20,203 nucleotides of DNA. Source: JBMHDN01 sp049889355. Lineage in GTDB: Bacteria; Pseudomonadota; Alphaproteobacteria; Puniceispirillales; Puniceispirillaceae. Below, piece by piece: positions 15,968-20,203 of this stretch (positions are counted from its first letter, which is position 1; each line of letters begins with the position of its first letter). The DNA is taken from contig JBMHDN010000037.1 in NCBI GenBank assembly GCA_049889355.1, positions 1 through 20,203 on the forward strand, given 5' to 3'. A program made the translations under genes and the position numbers. Below the pieces are notes generated by a model. The model was not told where the DNA came from and made no database searches. It worked only from the letters and a program-made list of their open reading frames with translations.

Positions 15968-18026
15968 ATTCTGCAGCCAGTGCGGCCTGATCAGCATCTG
16001 CTGCCTTACGGCATTCTGCCATTGTTTCAGACGCGCGGCTGATGGCACAGGTCATATAGAATTCCTGTAAACCTGCTTCCATCTTCTCGCCTTTCAGCTT
16101 GGCGGTGCTGCCAAATTTGCCCCATTTTGCAGGCTTGATATCATCTAAATCTGCAAAAGCATCATGTGCAGCGACCAATTGCTCGCGCAGCTCTTCTAAA
16201 CTATCAAATGGCAAGGTTGCGTTCATATGGGCTGAGAAGGCCCGCAAAATAGCCCAATCTTCTTTGGCTTCACCTGGTGCGAACGCCGCACGGCGCCCCT
16301 GCTGAACACGGCCTTCAAAATTCATATAAAGACCTTCTTTTTCAGTATAGGCCGCACCTGGCAAGACCACATCTGCAGCATGCGCACCAGCATCACCATG
16401 ATGACCCTGATAAACCACAAAGCTTTTCTTAAAGCTGGCCATATCCAATTCATCTGCGCCCATCAGCCAGACCAGACCAAGCGAGCCAGCTTCTGCAGCC
16501 TTTGCCATGCCATCCACATCCAGACCGCCCTTGCCTGGCAAGAAGCCGATTTCAAGGCCAGCAACGCGTGATGCGGCGGTATGAAGGACGTTAAAGCCGT
16601 TCCAATCTTTGCCTACCATGCCGGTCTCTTCGGCAATCTGGTACGCACGACCCAAGACCGCAGCCCCATCGGCCCGGCGCAATGCACCATTACCGATAAT
16701 TAGCATTGGACGCTTGGCTTTTTTCAGCTTTTTCGCAAATGGATGGCTACCATCTGCCAGCGCATCCAAAATAGCGGCATCATCACCCAAATCTGTAGTT
16801 GGATAGGTTAAATCCATTTCAGGGCCGACAACCGCAACCTCCAGCTGGTCATGCAACCAGCGGCGGCGGATACGCGCATTCATCACTGGTGCTTCGAGGC
16901 GCGGGTTAGAGCCGATAATCAACAAGCAATCTGCTTCATCCACCCCTTCAATGGTTGAATTAAACAGATAAGATGCACGATTCTTATTGCTTAGCTTTGC
17001 GCCATCCTGGCGGCAATCAATGTTTGATACACCCAGCTTGTCTGCCAGCATCTTCATGGCAAACATGGCCTCTGCATCGAGCTGATCACCGGCAATGACC
17101 GCCATATTTTCAGGCTTCACCTTTTTGATTTTGGCTTTGATCGCTCCAAATGCGTCATCCCAGCTGGCCGGATGCAGACGCCCATCTGAGCCGCGCAGAT
17201 AAGGACGGTCCAGACGCTGGCGGCGCAGACCGTCAATCGCATAGCGTGTCTTATCTGAAATCCATTCCTCATTCACCGCCTCATTGAGACGCGGCATCAC
17301 GCGCAACACCTGGCTGCCACGGGCATCAATGCGGATATTGGCGCCTTGCGCATCCATCACATCAATGGATTCAACCTTATTCAGCTCCCACGGGCGTGAC
17401 ACAAAGGCATAAGGCCGGCTGGTCAGCGCACCCACTGGGCAGAGATCTACCACATTGGCTGAAAGCTCTGAGGCCAGTGTTTTTTCCAAATAGGTGGTGA
17501 TTTCCATATTTTCGCCACGGCCGATGGCACCCAGCTCAGGCACACCTGCCACTTCAGTTGCGAAACGCACACAACGTGTACAATGGATACAACGGGTCAT
17601 CACTGTTTTGATCAGCGGGCCCATATGCTTTTCTTCCACAGCACGCTTATTTTCAGCATAGCGCGACGCATCACCGCCAAAAGCCATCGCCTGATCTTGC
17701 AGATCACACTCGCCGCCCTGATCGCAAATCGGACAATCAAGCGGGTGGTTCAACAGCAGGAATTCCATCACCCCTTCACGGGCTTTTTTCACCCGATCAG
17801 ACTGGGTAGAGATAACCATCCCATCACCAGCTGGCATCGCACAGCTGGCGATCGGCTTGGGCGAACGTTCCATATCGACAAGACACATCCGGCAATTACC
17901 AGCAATCGACAAACGCTCATGATAGCAAAAACGCGGAATTTCAAAACCAGCTTCTTCACAGGCCTGCAAAACGGTAGCGCCGTTTTCGACCTCAACCTCA
18001 ATCCCATTGACTGTCAGCTTTGGCAT
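15966..18026 (-). CDS. nuoG: NADH-quinone oxidoreductase subunit G
   Basis: The largest subunit of the NADH module, carrying electrons from NuoF/E to NuoI. The 686 residues show a [2Fe-2S] domain (N1b: Cys34, Cys45, Cys48, Cys62), the His-ligated cluster N5 (His94, Cys98, Cys101, Cys107) and N4 (Cys146, Cys149, Cys152, Cys196). A molybdopterin-oxidoreductase-like domain without cofactor role follows from about residue 210. The C-terminus ends with the family segment FYMTCAISRASETMAEC. The short length and the apparent lack of an extra N7 cluster fit the alphaproteobacterial/mitochondrial (75-kDa) type. It starts 11 bp after nuoF with an AGGGA site. Confidence 0.97.
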   Translation of the reverse strand: MPKLTVNGIEVEVENGATVLQACEEAGFEIPRFCYHERLSIAGNCRMCLVDMERSPKPIASCAMPAGDGMVISTQSDRVKKAREGVMEFLLLNHPLDCPICDQGGECDLQDQAMAFGGDASRYAENKRAVEEKHMGPLIKTVMTRCIHCTRCVRFATEVAGVPELGAIGRGENMEITTYLEKTLASELSANVVDLCPVGALTSRPYAFVSRPWELNKVESIDVMDAQGANIRIDARGSQVLRVMPRLNEAVNEEWISDKTRYAIDGLRRQRLDRPYLRGSDGRLHPASWDDAFGAIKAKIKKVKPENMAVIAGDQLDAEAMFAMKMLADKLGVSNIDCRQDGAKLSNKNRASYLFNSTIEGVDEADCLLIIGSNPRLEAPVMNARIRRRWLHDQLEVAVVGPEMDLTYPTTDLGDDAAILDALADGSHPFAKKLKKAKRPMLIIGNGALRRADGAAVLGRAYQIAEETGMVGKDWNGFNVLHTAASRVAGLEIGFLPGKGGLDVDGMAKAAEAGSLGLVWLMGADELDMASFKKSFVVYQGHHGDAGAHAADVVLPGAAYTEKEGLYMNFEGRVQQGRRAAFAPGEAKEDWAILRAFSAHMNATLPFDSLEELREQLVAAHDAFADLDDIKPAKWGKFGSTAKLKGEKMEAGLQEFYMTCAISRASETMAECRKAADADQAALAAE

Positions 18027-18037
18027 CTTATTCGTCC

Positions 18038-19324
18038 CTACTCTGCTGCCGCCATAACCGCTTTATGAACCGCAATACGCCGTTCCAGCTCAGGGCGGAA
18101 ATATTTGATCAGACCTTGAATTGGCCAAGCTGCGGCATCCCCAAGCGCACAGATGGTATGACCCTCAACCTGCTTGGTGACCTCATAGAGCGTATCGATC
18201 TCATAAGGCTCTGCCTCGCCGCGCACCAGACGGTCCATCATCCGGAACATCCAACCTGTGCCCTCACGACATGGCGTACATTGACCACAGCTCTCATGCT
18301 TATAGAAATAAGCAATGCGACTGATGGCACGCACGATATCAGTGCTCTTATCCATTACAATAATACCAGCGGTGCCAAGACCCGTACCGGCGGCACGCAG
18401 CGCATCGAAATCCATGGTCATGGTATCGCACACTTCTCGAGTCATCAGCGGGGTAGAAGACCCGCCTGGAATAATGGCGAGCAGATTATCCCAGCCGCCG
18501 CGTACACCACCAGCATGTTTTTCGATAAGTTCTTTGAGCGGAATGCCCATCTCTTCTTCGACATTACATGGGTTATTCACATGACCTGAGATACAGAACA
18601 GCTTGGTCCCTGTGTTATTTTCCTTGCCGAGCCCTGCAAACCAGCTGGCCCCACGGCGCAAAATAGTTGGGGTAACAGCAATCGATTCCACATTATTGAT
18701 AGTGGTTGGACAGCCATATAAGCCCACACCCGCTGGGAATGGCGGCTTTAGTCTTGGCTGGCCCTTGCGGCCCTCGAGTGATTCCAGCAACGCTGTTTCT
18801 TCACCGCAGATATAAGCCCCTGCCCCGCGATGCACATACACATCAAAGGCCCAGCCTGAACCGGCCGCATTCTTGCCAAGCAACCCTGCATCATAGGCTT
18901 CGTCAATGGCTTTTTGCAGCGCAATCGCTTCATTCACAAATTCACCGCGGATATAGATATAGGCGGCATGGGCGCGCATCGCAAAACCCGCTACCACACA
19001 GCCTTCGATCAGTTTATGTGGCTCATGGCGCAGGATATCACGATCTTTACAGGTACCTGGTTCTGATTCGTCTGCATTCACCACCAGATAATGTGGGCGC
19101 TTGCCCACTTCCTTTGGCATGAAGGACCATTTTAAGCCAGTCGGGAAGCCTGCACCGCCGCGGCCACGCAAGCCAGACGCTTTGATCTCTTCAATGATGT
19201 CATCATGGCCCATCGCCAAGAGCTTGGCCGTATTGTCCCAGTCGCCACGCGATTTGGCACCAGCAAGCCCTGGATCTGACCAGCCATAAATATTGGTAAA
19301 GATACGATCCTTATCTTGAAGCAT
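18038..19324 (-). CDS. nuoF: NADH-quinone oxidoreductase subunit F (NADH/FMN-binding)
   Basis: The NADH dehydrogenase subunit that binds NADH and FMN and holds cluster N3. The 428 residues have the glycine-rich GLRGRGGAGFPTGLKW (51-66), the FMN/NADH-site NADESEPGTCKDRD (83-96), ICGEETALLESLEGRKGQPR (172-191) and the N3 ligands Cys346, Cys349, Cys352 (ESCGQCTPCREG) and Cys392 (HTICALGD). The start ATG has a nearby AGG and lies 13 bp after nuoE. Length and motifs are standard for the 51-kDa family. Confidence 0.98.
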   Translation of the reverse strand: MLQDKDRIFTNIYGWSDPGLAGAKSRGDWDNTAKLLAMGHDDIIEEIKASGLRGRGGAGFPTGLKWSFMPKEVGKRPHYLVVNADESEPGTCKDRDILRHEPHKLIEGCVVAGFAMRAHAAYIYIRGEFVNEAIALQKAIDEAYDAGLLGKNAAGSGWAFDVYVHRGAGAYICGEETALLESLEGRKGQPRLKPPFPAGVGLYGCPTTINNVESIAVTPTILRRGASWFAGLGKENNTGTKLFCISGHVNNPCNVEEEMGIPLKELIEKHAGGVRGGWDNLLAIIPGGSSTPLMTREVCDTMTMDFDALRAAGTGLGTAGIIVMDKSTDIVRAISRIAYFYKHESCGQCTPCREGTGWMFRMMDRLVRGEAEPYEIDTLYEVTKQVEGHTICALGDAAAWPIQGLIKYFRPELERRIAVHKAVMAAAE

Positions 19325-19337
19325 ACTACACCTGCCC

Positions 19338-19967
19338 TTACGTCTTGGCTGAACCGCTGTTTGGATCCAGCGCGGTCAGAGTTGTGGCCCCTGTTTGTGC
19401 CTGAGAGCCATGTCGGTTCACAACAGAGCCCTTTGGCGGCGGATTATCATTGGCCAGCGCGTCTAGCAGATCGGCGGTGGACTGATAATCCAAATCTTCA
19501 TAAAAATCGTCATTCACCTGCAAAATAGGCGCATTGACACACGCACCCAGACATTCCACTTCCAGCAAGGTGAATTGACCATCCTCGGTGGTCTCACCAG
19601 AAGACAGACCGAGCTTGTCCTTGACACAGCGCATCACATCATCTGAGCCACGCAGCATACATGGGGTTGTCCCACAGGCTTGCAGGAAATATTTGCCAAC
19701 AGGTTTCAGATTAAACATGGTGTAGAAGCTTGCCACTTCGAGCACGCGGATTTCTGCCATATCCAGCTTGGCTGCGATCAGCTCAATCGCTTTCATCGGA
19801 ATCCAGTTATCATGCTGACGCTGGGCCAAATCCAGCAAAGGCATCACAGCAGAGGCTTTGCGGTCTTTTGGGTATTTCGCCAAAATCTTCTTAATCTTTG
19901 CCTCATTTTCTGAGGAAAAGGCAAAATGATCAGGCTGCTGCTCGGCTACAAGGCTCTGAATGCTCAT
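19338..19967 (-). CDS. nuoE: NADH-quinone oxidoreductase subunit E ([2Fe-2S])
   Basis: The thioredoxin-fold subunit with cluster N1a, ligated by Cys98, Cys103 (CGTTPC), Cys139 and Cys143 (ECLGAC). The core runs to about residue 175; residues 176-209 form a polar, low-complexity tail rich in Pro, Gly, Thr, Ser and Asn, as in many alphaproteobacterial NuoE proteins. The ATG overlaps the nuoD stop as ATGA, giving a 4-bp overlap and likely coupling. The 209 residues are longer than E. coli NuoE (166) because of this tail. Confidence 0.97.
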   Translation of the reverse strand: MSIQSLVAEQQPDHFAFSSENEAKIKKILAKYPKDRKASAVMPLLDLAQRQHDNWIPMKAIELIAAKLDMAEIRVLEVASFYTMFNLKPVGKYFLQACGTTPCMLRGSDDVMRCVKDKLGLSSGETTEDGQFTLLEVECLGACVNAPILQVNDDFYEDLDYQSTADLLDALANDNPPPKGSVVNRHGSQAQTGATTLTALDPNSGSAKT

Positions 19968-20203
19968 CTGTCAATTTCTCCGAACACAATATCCAGCGAG
20001 CCGATAATCGCCACGGAATCGGCCAGCATATGACCACGCGAGAGATAATCCACAGCGGCCATGAAATAATAACCAGGCGCGCGCAAGCGTGCGCGATATG
20101 GCTTGTTGGTCCCATCTGCCACCAGATAGACACCAAACTCACCTTTCGGGGCTTCAACTGCGGTGTAGCTGTCGCCAGCCGGCAGGTGAAACCCTTCGGT
20201 GTA
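19964..20203 (-). CDS. nuoD: NADH-quinone oxidoreductase subunit D, C-terminal 79 residues
   Basis: The gene runs off the right edge, so its start is not in the window; the visible frame of 80 codons ends in TGA at 19966-19964. Translation of the minus strand gives YTEGFHLPAGDSYTAVEAPKG at the start, then FGVYLVADGTNKPYR and finally RGHMLADSVAIIGSLDIVFG followed by EIDR, the standard NuoD (49-kDa subunit) ending. NuoD helps form the quinone-binding pocket at the junction with NuoB and NuoH. It overlaps nuoE by 4 bp. The stretch GYYFMAAVDYL replaces the more common GFAHLQAMD-like sequence. Confidence 0.95.
   Translation of the reverse strand, partial: YTEGFHLPAGDSYTAVEAPKGEFGVYLVADGTNKPYRARLRAPGYYFMAAVDYLSRGHMLADSVAIIGSLDIVFGEIDR

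Noticed and set aside
17583..18589. Plus-strand open frames of 161 and 189 codons opposite nuoG and nuoF
   Set aside because: Both are antisense to motif-verified nuoG/nuoF and show no recognisable protein features; long antisense frames arise readily from the codon bias of the real genes.

Overview
The window reads as a chromosomal segment of an alphaproteobacterium with a mid-range GC content (roughly half by eye). The main evidence is gene order. A complex I operon in the order nuoD-E-F-G-H-I-J-K-L-M-N runs directly into birA, coaX, an RNase J gene, a methylmalonyl-CoA epimerase gene and a DUF1467 gene, which is a characteristic alphaproteobacterial layout. The large secreted-type RTX protein beside it would suit a marine lineage such as SAR116/Puniceispirillum-like bacteria or a roseobacter relative, but that placement is a guess.

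Layout. Positions 1-2565 (+) hold the 3' part of an RTX (hemolysin-type calcium-binding) protein gene whose start lies before the window. A strong bidirectional terminator (2573-2605) separates it from the convergent pair glyA (2633-3910, -) and rpiB (3958-4407, -). The 213-bp gap at 4408-4620 holds the only sizeable non-coding stretch: a candidate promoter for rpiB-glyA with several small dyads, and the terminator of the next operon (4567-4599). From 4621 to the right edge, everything is one tightly packed minus-strand unit, read right to left: nuoD (3' end only), nuoE, nuoF, nuoG, nuoH, nuoI, nuoJ, nuoK, nuoL, nuoM, nuoN, birA, coaX, rnj, mce, DUF1467. Internal gaps run from a 17-bp overlap to 42 bp.

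How the genes work together. The nuo genes encode the NADH input module (E, F, G), part of the quinone-reducing connecting module (D, I) and the complete membrane proton-pumping arm (H, J, K, L, M, N). nuoA, nuoB, nuoC and the start of nuoD would lie to the right. The operon's tail supplies cofactor genes (biotin attachment, CoA synthesis), an mRNA-decay nuclease and a propionate/methylmalonyl-CoA step. Biotin-dependent propionyl-CoA carboxylase and the epimerase are natural partners, so birA and mce make metabolic sense together. rpiB-glyA joins pentose phosphate and one-carbon metabolism.

No mobile element, CRISPR array, tRNA or rRNA was seen, and no clearly novel system. The items most worth a second look are the RTX protein with its unassigned inserts, the small dyads in the rpiB leader, the hairpin before rnj, and the apparent breaks in the usual gene neighbourhood on both sides of rpiB-glyA.
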